Assembly: GCF_012933365.1 (NCBI RefSeq)
Contig: NZ_JABBVZ010000032.1
Location: forward strand, 1 to 40,409
Direction: 5' to 3'
Length of the DNA stretch: 40,409 bases
Source of the DNA: Sulfobacillus harzensis
GTDB taxonomy: Bacteria; Bacillota; Sulfobacillia; Sulfobacillales; Sulfobacillaceae
The translations under genes and the position numbers were made by a program. This document shows, piece by piece, positions 24,327 to 33,173 of this stretch (position 1 is its first letter; every line of letters starts with the position of its first letter). The notes below the pieces were generated by a model that was not told the DNA's origin, ran no database searches, and saw only the letters and a program-made list of their open reading frames with translations.

Positions 24327-26885
24327 ATGCCCACCCAATTACTGATCGATGGACATAGCCTCCTGTTTCGTGCCTATCATGCCCTGCCTCCCTTGCAGAC
24401 CAAGAACGGGGTGCCGACGGGGGCTATGCATGGATTTCTTTCGATGTTGTTTCGGGTGACGGAAGCCGAAAAACCCGAGCGCCTGATTGTGGTGTTCGAC
24501 GCTGCTGTCGCCACTTTTCGCCATGAACAGTTTGCTGAATATAAGGCGCAGCGTGATGAGACGCCGGACGACTTTCGGCAGCAGCTGCCGCTTTTGCGGG
24601 AGCTTTTGGAGCGGCTGGGGGTTCCGGTGCTGGCGGTGGGCGGATTTGAGGCCGATGACACGTTGGGGACGCTGGCCTATATGGGCCGGGAACGGGGATA
24701 TCATTCCTTGATTGTGACCGGCGACCGCGATCTGTTGCAATTGGTGGATGATCAAGTGACCGTTCTTTTGACCAGCCGAACCGGCATTTCCGATTTGGAC
24801 CGCATGACCCGGGACAAAGTCAAAGAGAAAATGGGCGTGTGGCCCGAACAAGTTCCGGACTTAAAAGGATTGATGGGGGATGGCTCGGACAACATCCCAG
24901 GGGTGGCAGGCATCGGCCAAAAGTCGGCGTTGGCGCTCATCGACGCCTATCAATCGGTGGACAATCTCCTCGAACATCTCCATGAAGTGTCCAATGCCCG
25001 GTGGTTAAAGGCCCTGCAGGGGCATGAAGAAGAGGCGCGCCGTTTTCGCGATTTAGCCACCATCGTCACTAAGGTCCCCCTTGAATGGCCTGATGTGTCC
25101 GAGCCCTTCCTATGGCATGTGGATGCGGGCGTGGCGGCGATGCTGGACGAGCTCGAGCTGCATCAGGTGAAAAAGCGCCTTAAAATATCGGATGATGCCG
25201 GGAAAGCGGCTCAGGCCTCAATCGATGACGGGGCACCGCTCCCGCCGGTGGAGGTTCTCGACGCCGCGCAGTTTCCGCTGGACTCCGACACCCTCTACGG
25301 TTGCTTAGTAGAGGGAGCCAATCTATGGATTTATAATCCCCACACGCATCAGGCGGCCCGATTGACACCGGACGACTACCCCTTGCCGCCCGTAAAGCTT
25401 GCGGGATGGGGGATTAAGGCGGTATTTCGCGATCGTTTCGAAAAGGGCCGGCCGTTGCCCGAATTTCGCGAGGACGTGAAGCTCCAGGCCTACTTGCTGG
25501 ATACCGAGCGCCGCGATTACGGGATCGCAGGTCTCCTCAAGGAGGCGGGAATTCAGACTCCCGAGGCCAATAGCGGGCAGAGCGCGGCGGCGGTCTCGCT
25601 GCTTGCTGAACGGTTGGGGGAATCGCTCCAGATCCATGGGTTGGGGGATGTCTACCGCCAGTTGGAGATGCCCCTCGCCCGTGTGCTGGCTCGTATGGAA
25701 GCGGTTGGCGTGCAAGTGGATCGGGATCGGTTGGCGAGTTTGGGGGAGGAGCTTAAAGAGTCCATTGTTGCGACCGAACAGGAAATCTATCACTTGGCGG
25801 GACTGGAATTCAACATCAACTCGCAGCGCCAGTTGGGGGAGGTACTGTTCGACAAGTTGGGACTGCCTGCCGTGAAGCGGACGAAAACGGGTTTTTCCAC
25901 CGACGCCGAAACGCTGGAAACGCTCTCCCCGCTTCACCCGGTGGTCGACAAGGTTCTAACCTATCGGCAATTGGTCAAAATTGAAAGCACCTACGTCGAA
26001 GGACTGTTGCCTCTCATTCAGAGCGATGGCCGGATTCACACCACCTTTCACCAGACCGTGACGGCCACGGGCCGGCTGTCGTCCAGCGACCCCAATCTGC
26101 AGAACATCCCTGTGCGCCTGCCGCTCGGGCGCCGGGTGCGGAGTGTCTTTGTGGCCAGCCCGGGCCGAACACTGTTGGCGGCCGACTATTCCCAGATTGA
26201 GCTTCGCATGTTGGCCCACTTGGCCGGGGATGAAAATCTCATTCAGGCCTTTCAGGACGGAGAGGACATCCATCGCCGCACGGCTTCCGAGATTTTCAAC
26301 ATTCCCCTTGACGAGGTGGACAGTACCTGGCGAAGCCGTGCCAAGGCGGTCAACTTTGGGATTATTTACGGCATTTCGGACTTTGGCCTGTCGCGCGACA
26401 CCGGAGTGAGCCGCAGCGAGGCGAAAGACTACATTGATCGCTATTATCGCCGCTACCCCCGTCTCAAAGAGTACTTCGAGGGCGTGATTGAGGGGGCACG
26501 GCGTGACGGGTTTGTTACTACCATTATGGGTCGGCGGCGGCTATTGCCCGAAATTCGCTCCAAAAATCGGGCGCGGCGTCAGTATGCCGAACGAATGGCC
26601 ATGAACACGGCCATTCAAGGCAGTGCGGCCGACCTCATCAAAAAGGCGATGTTGGCCATTGATGCGCATCTGACCGATGAGGGGCTCAAGAGCGACATGA
26701 TATTGCAGGTGCATGACGAACTCATTTGGGATGCGGAACGGGACGAGCTGGAGCAGCTCCGATCCTTGGCCGTGCGCGACATGGCGGGCGCCATGTCCCT
26801 CAAGGTGCCGTTAGTGGTGGAAGTTAAATCCGGCGATAATTGGGATGCCATGAACCCCTGGCCAGAGGATGGGACTCATGCCTGA
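24327..26885 (+). CDS. polA: DNA polymerase I
   Basis: This enzyme fills repair gaps and removes RNA primers. Of 852 residues, about 1-290 are the 5'-3' nuclease (LLIDGHSLLFRAYHAL, FEADDTLGTLA, TGDRDLLQLV, LMGDGSDNIPGVAGIG). About 300-460 is a 3'-5' exonuclease-like domain without the catalytic D-x-E motif (the place reads YGCLVEGANLWIY), so proofreading is probably absent. The rest is the family A polymerase: motif A DYSQIELRML near 620, motif B RSRAKAVNFGIIYG near 669 and motif C QVHDELIWD near 794. The start is ATG 24327 after AAGGAG. Its end overlaps mutM. Confidence 0.97.
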   Translation: MPTQLLIDGHSLLFRAYHALPPLQTKNGVPTGAMHGFLSMLFRVTEAEKPERLIVVFDAAVATFRHEQFAEYKAQRDETPDDFRQQLPLLRELLERLGVPVLAVGGFEADDTLGTLAYMGRERGYHSLIVTGDRDLLQLVDDQVTVLLTSRTGISDLDRMTRDKVKEKMGVWPEQVPDLKGLMGDGSDNIPGVAGIGQKSALALIDAYQSVDNLLEHLHEVSNARWLKALQGHEEEARRFRDLATIVTKVPLEWPDVSEPFLWHVDAGVAAMLDELELHQVKKRLKISDDAGKAAQASIDDGAPLPPVEVLDAAQFPLDSDTLYGCLVEGANLWIYNPHTHQAARLTPDDYPLPPVKLAGWGIKAVFRDRFEKGRPLPEFREDVKLQAYLLDTERRDYGIAGLLKEAGIQTPEANSGQSAAAVSLLAERLGESLQIHGLGDVYRQLEMPLARVLARMEAVGVQVDRDRLASLGEELKESIVATEQEIYHLAGLEFNINSQRQLGEVLFDKLGLPAVKRTKTGFSTDAETLETLSPLHPVVDKVLTYRQLVKIESTYVEGLLPLIQSDGRIHTTFHQTVTATGRLSSSDPNLQNIPVRLPLGRRVRSVFVASPGRTLLAADYSQIELRMLAHLAGDENLIQAFQDGEDIHRRTASEIFNIPLDEVDSTWRSRAKAVNFGIIYGISDFGLSRDTGVSRSEAKDYIDRYYRRYPRLKEYFEGVIEGARRDGFVTTIMGRRRLLPEIRSKNRARRQYAERMAMNTAIQGSAADLIKKAMLAIDAHLTDEGLKSDMILQVHDELIWDAERDELEQLRSLAVRDMAGAMSLKVPLVVEVKSGDNWDAMNPWPEDGTHA

Positions 26886-27738
26886 ACTACCGGAAGTCGA
26901 GACCATTCGCAGCTACTTGGACAGTGTCTTGGCTGGGAAAGCCATTATGAGTGTTCCTCACCTCGATGACCGGATGGTCAAGCGATCCCTGAAGAACGGA
27001 GCAGAGATTCGGGCGGCGCTGGTCGGTCAAACGTTTGGGTCCGTTCGCCGCCGAGGAAAGTTTCTGTTGCTGGGCCTGGCGTCTTCCCCGGATGCCTTGA
27101 TGATTCATCTCGGCATGAGCGGACGGCTGGTCACCGAAAGCCTCGATGCCCCCTATCGTCCCCATACGCACCTGGTTGTGCGCTATAGCGGGGGGGAGCT
27201 CCGGCTTTCCGATCCGCGCCGATTTGGACGCATTGCTTGGGTGGAGTCGGGCGGATTGTGGGGACCGCACTTGGGGATGGAACCCTTGTCGTCCGCCTTT
27301 TCGTCGAAGACCTTAGGAGAGATTCTCAAAGGCCGGAAAGTGGCGATTAAAAGCGCGCTTTTGAATCAGAATTTAGTGGCGGGACTCGGAAACATTTACG
27401 CCGACGAGGCGCTTTTCTATGCGGGAATTCATCCCCAGCGCCCCGCAGGCTCGCTAGATGTGGACGAGTTGAAACGTCTAGTTCGAGGGATCCGAGCGGT
27501 GCTTCGGCGTTCCATTGAGCATCGTGGCACATCCTTTTCCGACTACGTGGACGCCCTAGGTCATCCGGGGGAAAATCAAGGATACTTAAAGGTATATGGG
27601 CGGGAAGGGAAAGCTTGCAGGCGATGCGGCACCCCCATTCAACGGCAGGTCGTGGGAGGGCGTTCCAGCCACTATTGTCCCCATTGTCAGCGATTAACAG
27701 AAACATCCAGTGAAGGAGCACACCATGCAGAAATTTAG
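26878..27738 (+). CDS. mutM: Formamidopyrimidine-DNA glycosylase
   Basis: This bifunctional base-excision enzyme removes 8-oxoguanine and formamidopyrimidines and nicks the abasic strand. ATG 26878 is fixed by the required N-terminal PELPEVET (Pro2 catalytic after Met removal, Glu3). Other signs are HLGMSGRL, the helix-two-turn-helix region LVAGLGNIYADEALFYAGIHP, and the C-terminal zinc finger C-x2-C ... C-x2-C (CRRCG, YCPHC). 286 residues is normal. It overlaps polA by eight bases and the next gene by 14, so it is part of the repair-linked operon. Confidence 0.97.
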   Translation: MPELPEVETIRSYLDSVLAGKAIMSVPHLDDRMVKRSLKNGAEIRAALVGQTFGSVRRRGKFLLLGLASSPDALMIHLGMSGRLVTESLDAPYRPHTHLVVRYSGGELRLSDPRRFGRIAWVESGGLWGPHLGMEPLSSAFSSKTLGEILKGRKVAIKSALLNQNLVAGLGNIYADEALFYAGIHPQRPAGSLDVDELKRLVRGIRAVLRRSIEHRGTSFSDYVDALGHPGENQGYLKVYGREGKACRRCGTPIQRQVVGGRSSHYCPHCQRLTETSSEGAHHAEI

Positions 27739-27916
27739 TCTCATGTTGGATTCGGAGCAAGCGGCGCGCGAAGTGATGGACCTCTTATGGGATAAGTGGG
27801 GAGTTCGCGGGGAAATGGAGCTCGTCCCCATGGAGGGCCATTATAAACTTGACGTGGTGTCGGAGAAGGACCTCAGTCCTCAGCAGATGGAGAAACTTCC
27901 GGGGAAGCGTGTGTAA
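27725..27916 (+). CDS. Small hypothetical protein (63 residues)
   Basis: ATG 27725 is eight bases after AAGGAG and lies inside the 3' end of mutM. The product is a compact, charged protein (MQKFSLMLDSEQAAREVMD at the start, KLPGKRV at the end) without membrane segments or cysteines. The family is not recognised. Good ribosome binding site, tight overlap and in-operon position support it as real. The next gene begins immediately after its stop. Confidence 0.65.
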   Translation: MQKFSLMLDSEQAAREVMDLLWDKWGVRGEMELVPMEGHYKLDVVSEKDLSPQQMEKLPGKRV

Positions 27917-29194
27917 ATGCGGCGTTGGTGGCCATGGCTGTTGCTGGTACTGGCGTTAGTTCCGGCGTTGCTCATTTCGAAGCCCAAACAGCCGCAGGTG
28001 GCGGTGCCCAATAATCGCGTCAGCGAGGCGATTTTTCAAAATCCCGCAACGCTTGATCCGGCCTTAGCCGACAATCCCAGCGAATGGGCCGTCACGATGA
28101 ATGTCTTTGATACCTTATACCAGGTGACCTCTTCCGGGCAGGTGATGCCCAATCTGGTGTCGCACGCCAGCATGTCCAATAAAACGCTGACGCTGACCAT
28201 TCGCCCAAAGCGTCTGCCCAATGGTCAGACCCTGTCGGCATCGGTGGTGGCGGGCGCGTTGTCGCGCCCATTGTGGCCCGAGGTTGGCTCGAGCCAGGCG
28301 AAAGCGCTCTTGGCCCACGTTCAGGGTGCCGCCCAGGTGGAGCATAACAAACTGCCCTACTTGTCTGGCGTCGCAGTGGTGAACCCCGATACCGTGAGCA
28401 TTACGTTCACGAAACCGGTTACATCCGCCTTTTTGAAAGCGTTGGCCAACCCTGCTCTAGCAATTGTGCCGGTGACGGATGAAAAGCGGGGCGGCGCCTA
28501 TTGGCAGTTGTCCAATCTCTTTGGCAGCGGCGGGTATCGTTTGACCAATTGGGTACCGAACGGGTCATTGAGTTTTCGTCGTTTTTCGGGTCACGGCCCG
28601 GCCCACGTTCAGTTGACCGAGTATTCCTCGTTCCAGGAGGCGCTTTTAGCCTTTGAAAATCAAGTGGTCGACCTGGTCCCAGTCGATCCCGGTCAGCTGT
28701 CCAAAATCCCCCAAAAGTTGCTGAAAGATGTACGGGCACTGGCCGTGCCGGGGAATTTGGAGCTAGTGTACCGGCCCCATGCGGCCAACATTTCCACCTA
28801 TCCGGCCGTGAGTCCGGCCGCGTGGGTGAAGTCCACCTTTCGCGACCGTATCCCGAGTTTGCATGGCAATTGGCCCTCGGGCGTGCGACATGGTCGGAAA
28901 CTGGTATTGTACGTAAACGCCGGACAGCCAGAAGCGGTTTTGTTGGCGGACCGCTTGGCCAAACTCCGTCCCGGCAAAGTGATTGTGCGCGCGGTGTCGG
29001 GAACCTCCTTGCAGGCCCTGGCGAAAGGCAATAAAATTGGCGCCTACATTGGTCAGGTCAACTGGTTCAAGAATGGTGCGGTCATGCCTTTGGCGCCGTT
29101 GAGGTCGCTGTGGCTGGTCAACCCAGCCATTCAAGCGCCACAAGCATTTTTCAATGGGACACTGGACTGGCATAGCTTGACTCTTCGGCCATAA
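27917..29194 (+). CDS. Solute-binding protein-like membrane-anchored protein (SBP family 5 type)
   Basis: The 425-residue product starts with a basic, very hydrophobic segment (RRWWPWLLLVLALVPALLI) and no lipobox cysteine, so it is either secreted or anchored. The region after it (NPATLDPALADNPSEWAVTM, FDTLYQV) matches the opening of OppA/DppA-type binding proteins. The total is about 100 residues shorter than most, and the C-terminal lobe appears reduced. No permease or ATPase genes are nearby. ATG 27917 abuts the preceding stop (TAAATG). Its position inside a polA-mutM-coaE operon is unusual. The ligand is unknown. Confidence 0.75.
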   Translation: MRRWWPWLLLVLALVPALLISKPKQPQVAVPNNRVSEAIFQNPATLDPALADNPSEWAVTMNVFDTLYQVTSSGQVMPNLVSHASMSNKTLTLTIRPKRLPNGQTLSASVVAGALSRPLWPEVGSSQAKALLAHVQGAAQVEHNKLPYLSGVAVVNPDTVSITFTKPVTSAFLKALANPALAIVPVTDEKRGGAYWQLSNLFGSGGYRLTNWVPNGSLSFRRFSGHGPAHVQLTEYSSFQEALLAFENQVVDLVPVDPGQLSKIPQKLLKDVRALAVPGNLELVYRPHAANISTYPAVSPAAWVKSTFRDRIPSLHGNWPSGVRHGRKLVLYVNAGQPEAVLLADRLAKLRPGKVIVRAVSGTSLQALAKGNKIGAYIGQVNWFKNGAVMPLAPLRSLWLVNPAIQAPQAFFNGTLDWHSLTLRP

Positions 29195-29216
29195 GATACG
29201 ACAAAGGGGGAGCGTA

Positions 29217-29816
29217 ATGCGGCTCATCGGACTCACCGGGGGGATTGGCAGCGGTAAAAGTTCGGTCAGTCAAATGCTGTCATCCTATGGCGCCTCGATC
29301 ATTGATGCCGATCAGATTACTCACGCTTTGGAGCGTCGTGGGCAACCGGTCTGGCGCGCCATTTTCGAGGCGTTTGGCTGGCCGGTGTTGGCCGCTAATG
29401 GAGAGCTCGATCGGAAGAAATTGGGGCACTGGGTGTTTGGAACGCCGGCGCTTCGCGCCCGGCTTAATGCCATTGTCCACCCGGCGGTGCGCGCTGAGGT
29501 GCGGCGCCAGGCACAGGCGGCGGCCGAGTCTGGGGCACCAGTTGCTGTGCTGGATGTCCCGCTTCTCATCGAGGGCGGCTTATACCGCATGGTGGATGAG
29601 GTGTGGGTGGTCTATGCCGATCCCGATGACCAAGCGGCCCGTATTCAAGCCCGCGATGGGGTGGGGGAGGACCACGCCTGGCAGCGCATTCGGGCGCAAA
29701 TGCCGTTGAAAGACAAGCTGGCCTATGCCGACCGCGTCATCGATAACCGCGGCGGATTGGCAGAATTGGAGAGAGTGGTTAAGGACTTATGGCAAAACGT
29801 CGCCACCGGCGATTAA
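29217..29816 (+). CDS. coaE: Dephospho-CoA kinase
   Basis: This catalyses the last step of coenzyme A synthesis, phosphorylating the 3'-hydroxyl of dephospho-CoA with ATP. ATG 29217 follows AAAGGGGGAG. The 199 residues begin with the P-loop GLTGGIGSGKSSVS, then IDADQITH, the CoA-binding VLDVPLLIEGG and the lid R-I-x-x-Q/R region ending in DRVIDNRG. The length is normal. It overlaps the downstream transglycosylase gene by 28 bases. Confidence 0.96.
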   Translation: MRLIGLTGGIGSGKSSVSQMLSSYGASIIDADQITHALERRGQPVWRAIFEAFGWPVLAANGELDRKKLGHWVFGTPALRARLNAIVHPAVRAEVRRQAQAAAESGAPVAVLDVPLLIEGGLYRMVDEVWVVYADPDDQAARIQARDGVGEDHAWQRIRAQMPLKDKLAYADRVIDNRGGLAELERVVKDLWQNVATGD

Positions 29817-30541
29817 AGGTGCGCCGTCTGGCCTTCTGGGTGGTGCTTGTCGGGCTCGTGGCACTCCTTTATGGATGGTGGGCGCCTTTTCGCTATCGTC
29901 CTGAAATTATTCAATCAGCGCGTCAAAATCATTTAAGCCCCTATCTCATCGCAGCCGTGGTGCGGGTCGAAAGCGGGTTTCGTCCGACCGTGGTGAGCCG
30001 CCGAGGAGCGGTCGGTCTCATGCAGTTGATGCCCTCGTCGGCTGTTTGGATTGCGCATCAAATGCATTATCAGGGTGCTGTTAATTTGGCCAATCCCCGC
30101 GTCAATGTCATGCTGGGCACTTGGTATGTAAAGTATCTATTGAATCGCTTTCACAACAACCTAACCTTGGCCTTGGCCGCCTACAACGGCGGCCCCGAGA
30201 CGGTGGACAGCTGGCTCAGCCGCGGGATCTTGTCCGAAAATGAGCGGAACAGCGACCACATTCCCTATCCTGAAACGGCGCATTTTGTCGTTCGTGTGAA
30301 GCGGTACCGCACCGCCTATCACATCATGTATGCTTGGCTTTCCATTCGTGAACACTCTTCCCGGGGGGTGGTCTCACTGGCTAAGATAATGTCTGAAGAG
30401 ACGAAGATGAAGCTGGGTGAGCGACTTGGGGTCGCTGATATTGCGCGCCAGGAAGGATGGGGCGGCGTGCCGGCCCGTCAATGCGGTATGCTGGTGCACG
30501 AAGCGATTAAGCTGGCCGAAGAGGAACTCAGTCGCAGCTGA
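29789..30541 (+). CDS. Lytic transglycosylase fused in frame to a small acid-soluble spore protein domain
   Basis: ATG 29789 follows AAGGAC within coaE. Residues 1-13 are basic and about 14-31 form a membrane helix (AFWVVLVGLVALLYGWW). Residues 40-185 are an SLT/MltE-like lytic transglycosylase: catalytic E61 in VESGF, GLMQLMP at 77-82 and AYNGG at 131-135. It cleaves peptidoglycan outside the membrane. The frame then runs without a stop into residues ~194-250, which match clostridial alpha/beta SASPs: MSEETKMKLGERLGV, EGWGGVPARQCG, and a closing A-I-K-L-A-E helix. SASPs coat spore DNA in the cytoplasm, so the topology conflicts with a true fusion. Internal starts GTG 30368 or ATG 30389 could give a separate SASP, though neither has a well-spaced binding site. 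Confidence 0.85.
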   Translation: MAKRRHRRLKVRRLAFWVVLVGLVALLYGWWAPFRYRPEIIQSARQNHLSPYLIAAVVRVESGFRPTVVSRRGAVGLMQLMPSSAVWIAHQMHYQGAVNLANPRVNVMLGTWYVKYLLNRFHNNLTLALAAYNGGPETVDSWLSRGILSENERNSDHIPYPETAHFVVRVKRYRTAYHIMYAWLSIREHSSRGVVSLAKIMSEETKMKLGERLGVADIARQEGWGGVPARQCGMLVHEAIKLAEEELSRS

Positions 30542-30554
30542 ACCTCCCCAGCCG

Positions 30555-30586
30555 GAGCGGAGCCTCAGGCTCCGCTCTTGGTTTTT
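30555..30586 (+). terminator. Intrinsic terminator ending the polA operon
   Basis: GAGCGGAGCC (30555-30564), loop TCA, GGCTCCGCTC (30568-30577), then TTGGTTTTT. It is 14 bases after the transglycosylase-SASP stop and 25 bases past the stop of the convergent hom gene. Confidence 0.85.
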
Positions 30587-30610
30587 GGGGCCGGTATCAG
30601 GACGTCAAGC

Positions 30611-31729
30611 CTACGCCAACAACGGAAATAGCCAGAGTCCGTCCTGCGGCGCCGGGAGCTCGTTGGTTCGTGAAAGCCCCGGGCCTAGGCGCTCACCCGG
30701 AATCGCGCGGTCGGGATCAACCGCGACCACAAGATAAGGATGGGTGGGGGGCGTTGGCCTACCCACCCGCGGGCCAATGTCCACCGGCGCCAGAGGATGG
30801 CGAACCACTTGGCTCCGGCGGATGTCGGACCATATGCTGGTGGCGGTGGCGAGGCCACCGGCCCCGGGTCCTTGCAACCAAAACGTTCCTGCATGGCTTC
30901 GCACCCACACACCATTTTGCGGACCGACCAGATTAAAGGCGGGATGCGCGCGGCTAACCGCTATGGGTGCCACGAAGGCCGAGACCGCGCCGTGCGCGTC
31001 GAGGGTAGCGTCCGCCCACGGCCGGATGGTGAAGCCCGCCTCTTGAAGGCGCGCCCAAATAGCCGGCGGGTAGTCCTGGATCGCCGTTCGGGGAATCGCC
31101 TCAACATCCAGCCACACACCAAATGCCAACCAGCATAAGATGGTTAGTTTGCGGGCGGCATCCGCACCGCTCAAGTCACTTGCAGGATTCGCCTCGGCAT
31201 AGCCGAGCGCTTGGGCCTCTCGAATGGCGCGCTCGAGATTGGCGCCCTGCTGCTGTGAGGAGAGGAGGAAGTTGCTGGTCCCGTTTAAGACGCCCCCAAT
31301 GGCCTGAATTGGTGCCGTGGTTAAATGGTGTTCCAGGGATTCCACCACCGGAATCCCTCCTGCCACGCTCGCCTCAAATCCTAAGTAGGTGTCCCACTCC
31401 TGACTTTGCTGAAGAAGGTCGGCGCCGTGGCGGGCCATGACTTCCTTGTTGGCTGTCACCACCGCCTTGCCGTTGGCCAGTGCCCGCGCAATCCACTCCT
31501 TCGGTTTATCCAGACCACCGGCCACTTCCACAATGATGTCCAGGGTCGGATCGTCCAGCACATCCTGCGGGTTGGTGGTGAGCGGCAGATGGACTGGGCG
31601 CGGTCGATCGAGATCGCGAACCACCGCGCGCACAATCTCAAACGTGACCCCGCGCCATGGCCGGTTGAGGGCGACAATGGCTTGTCCCACAGTCCCAAAG
31701 CCGATAAGGCCAATACGAACAGACGGCAT
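30611..31729 (-). CDS. hom: Homoserine dehydrogenase
   Basis: It reduces aspartate semialdehyde to homoserine, the branch point to threonine, methionine and isoleucine. ATG 31729 follows AAGGAGGATC. The 372 residues have the dinucleotide loop IGFGTVGQAI, VVTANKEV with its lysine, GGVLNGTSNF, and the catalytic segment GYAEANPASDLSGADAARKL. Usual enzymes are ~430 residues with a C-terminal ACT domain. Here the last ~70 residues are short, proline-rich and not clearly ACT, so allosteric control by threonine may be missing (inference). It stands apart from other amino acid genes. Confidence 0.92.
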   Translation of the reverse strand: MPSVRIGLIGFGTVGQAIVALNRPWRGVTFEIVRAVVRDLDRPRPVHLPLTTNPQDVLDDPTLDIIVEVAGGLDKPKEWIARALANGKAVVTANKEVMARHGADLLQQSQEWDTYLGFEASVAGGIPVVESLEHHLTTAPIQAIGGVLNGTSNFLLSSQQQGANLERAIREAQALGYAEANPASDLSGADAARKLTILCWLAFGVWLDVEAIPRTAIQDYPPAIWARLQEAGFTIRPWADATLDAHGAVSAFVAPIAVSRAHPAFNLVGPQNGVWVRSHAGTFWLQGPGAGGLATATSIWSDIRRSQVVRHPLAPVDIGPRVGRPTPPTHPYLVVAVDPDRAIPGERLGPGLSRTNELPAPQDGLWLFPLLA

Positions 31730-31757
31730 ATCGTGGATCCTCCTTCAACGTACCAAG

Positions 31758-31786
31758 AGTCTACGAAACCTTACCGCCCCAGGCAA
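31758..31786 (-). promoter_or_regulatory. Likely promoter of hom
   Basis: On the minus strand, TTGCCT (31781-31786), 17 bases, TAGACT (31758-31763). It ends 28 bases before the hom ATG, in the 71-base gap after the upstream secreted-protein gene, so hom is probably transcribed on its own. Confidence 0.5.
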
Positions 31787-31800
31787 CTATTCGTGAGGTA

Positions 31801-33090
31801 CTATTGGGGGACCAGCAGGGCTCCCCCGTACCAATAGTCCCGATATTGCTTGACAAGCCGCGTGGACGGCGCCACGGTGACAATTGTGCCGTCCGGGGCT
31901 CGAAGCTTTAAAGGATGGCGAAGGTGCTGAGGCGCTACCGAAGGCAGCGGTTTAAGCCAACGCCAGGGCAGGTAGCCGAGGCCTTGACGCGCTCCGCGCC
32001 ATTCGACTTGTGCCCAGTGGCGGTGATTGACGGTCACTTCGGCATCTACCACGGTCAACGCGGAGGAAGGCGCCCAGGCTTTGGGGATGGCCGCCCAACC
32101 TGGGATCGGTTCCAGTGGTCCGGATTTGCTGATGGCTACCGTCGTCGGGGCAACCCGATGCCACTTTTCCGGAATTCCGGGTTGAGATTCAATCCGCGGT
32201 GTCCTGGTCCAGCCAGGGATAGGGGAGAAGCGGCCCCCAATCAGGGTTCGGCCACCGGGTCCCATACCCAGGACAACGGCCAGGTGGTGGTGAACAACAA
32301 GGGACGGGGTGGCCGCAGTCGGGGCCAGTGCCAGCCCGGGGACCGATCCCGGGACGCCGGAGAGGCGAACGCCATGGGGACCCGTGGCGGCGACGCGAAA
32401 AATCTGGCCCCAGTAGAGGTGGGCTCCGCGGGTGGTCCAAAGGTCGCGCCAGGCGATCTCCACCTCTTCACCATGCCGGAATGGGGGGTCAAAAACCGCT
32501 TTAGCCTTGGGGCGTATCGCCAAGGCTCTCACATGGAAGGCATTGCCCCGGAGTGTTCTGAGGCGAATATGATAATGGGCCGCGTTATGGGCGTCGAGCA
32601 AGACGGGATGAGAGTGAACCACAATCGCCATATGGGACCAGACGGTCGGGGAAGGCGCATGGCCGGGGTTGGGATAGCGAAACAGCACCGGATCCCCAGG
32701 TCGGAGCCGGGATAGGGGGATCCAGTGGGCGTAGCCGCGGCTCAACAGATAATAGCTCAGGCGGTCGACGTTGACCAAAACCGGCCAACGGGGATTCGAC
32801 TCGGGAACTAACGGAACCGGGATTCCGGCGGCAGCCAACGAGCGCCCTACGAACTCGGCACATTGATAGGCCGGTTGAAACCAGCCTTGCGACGGGACGC
32901 GCGCCGCAATGCGGGTGGTGTTTTGCTGGGAAACGACGAGGGCCGGTTGTCCTGATGCCTGGGCCCAATTCCAGTGGGTATCGGCAAAATCAATGGCAAA
33001 CCCGGGGCAAACCGGATGGCCTGCTCCCAAGAAGGCAAGGCATCCGCCCAGCATGGCCAAAAGCACGGCGCTAAGGGCGTGGCGGCGCAT
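31801..33090 (-). CDS. Secreted NlpC/P60-like (putative amidase-type) cell-wall protein
   Basis: ATG 33090 follows AAAGGAGGAG. The 429 residues start with a signal peptide (RRHALSAVLLAMLGGCLAFLGAG). About 70-185 look like a papain-like cell-wall hydrolase of the Amidase_6/CHAP group: a cysteine in YQCAEFVGRSL, then RPGDPVLFRY, a histidine in WSHMAIVVHS and a polar residue in DAHNAAHY. The C-terminal part, rich in Trp, Val and Pro, resembles repeated SH3-like beta units. It probably acts on or binds peptidoglycan outside the cell. The start lies 84 bases from that of the divergent VanW-like gene. The catalytic assignment is from pattern only. Confidence 0.65.
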   Translation of the reverse strand: MRRHALSAVLLAMLGGCLAFLGAGHPVCPGFAIDFADTHWNWAQASGQPALVVSQQNTTRIAARVPSQGWFQPAYQCAEFVGRSLAAAGIPVPLVPESNPRWPVLVNVDRLSYYLLSRGYAHWIPLSRLRPGDPVLFRYPNPGHAPSPTVWSHMAIVVHSHPVLLDAHNAAHYHIRLRTLRGNAFHVRALAIRPKAKAVFDPPFRHGEEVEIAWRDLWTTRGAHLYWGQIFRVAATGPHGVRLSGVPGSVPGLALAPTAATPSLVVHHHLAVVLGMGPGGRTLIGGRFSPIPGWTRTPRIESQPGIPEKWHRVAPTTVAISKSGPLEPIPGWAAIPKAWAPSSALTVVDAEVTVNHRHWAQVEWRGARQGLGYLPWRWLKPLPSVAPQHLRHPLKLRAPDGTIVTVAPSTRLVKQYRDYWYGGALLVPQ

Positions 33091-33173
33091 AATTCGCTCC
33101 TCCTTTCTGCACCATAACGGGGATAGTTTCTCAGTTTTTGCAGATTGACATCCTGTCGGAGAGGAGCGATCGC

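Noticed and set aside
31915..32715. 266-codon plus-strand frame opposite the secreted wall protein
   Set aside because: The composition is Gly/Arg-rich shadow sequence, and the opposite frame has a signal peptide, a strong binding site and domain motifs.
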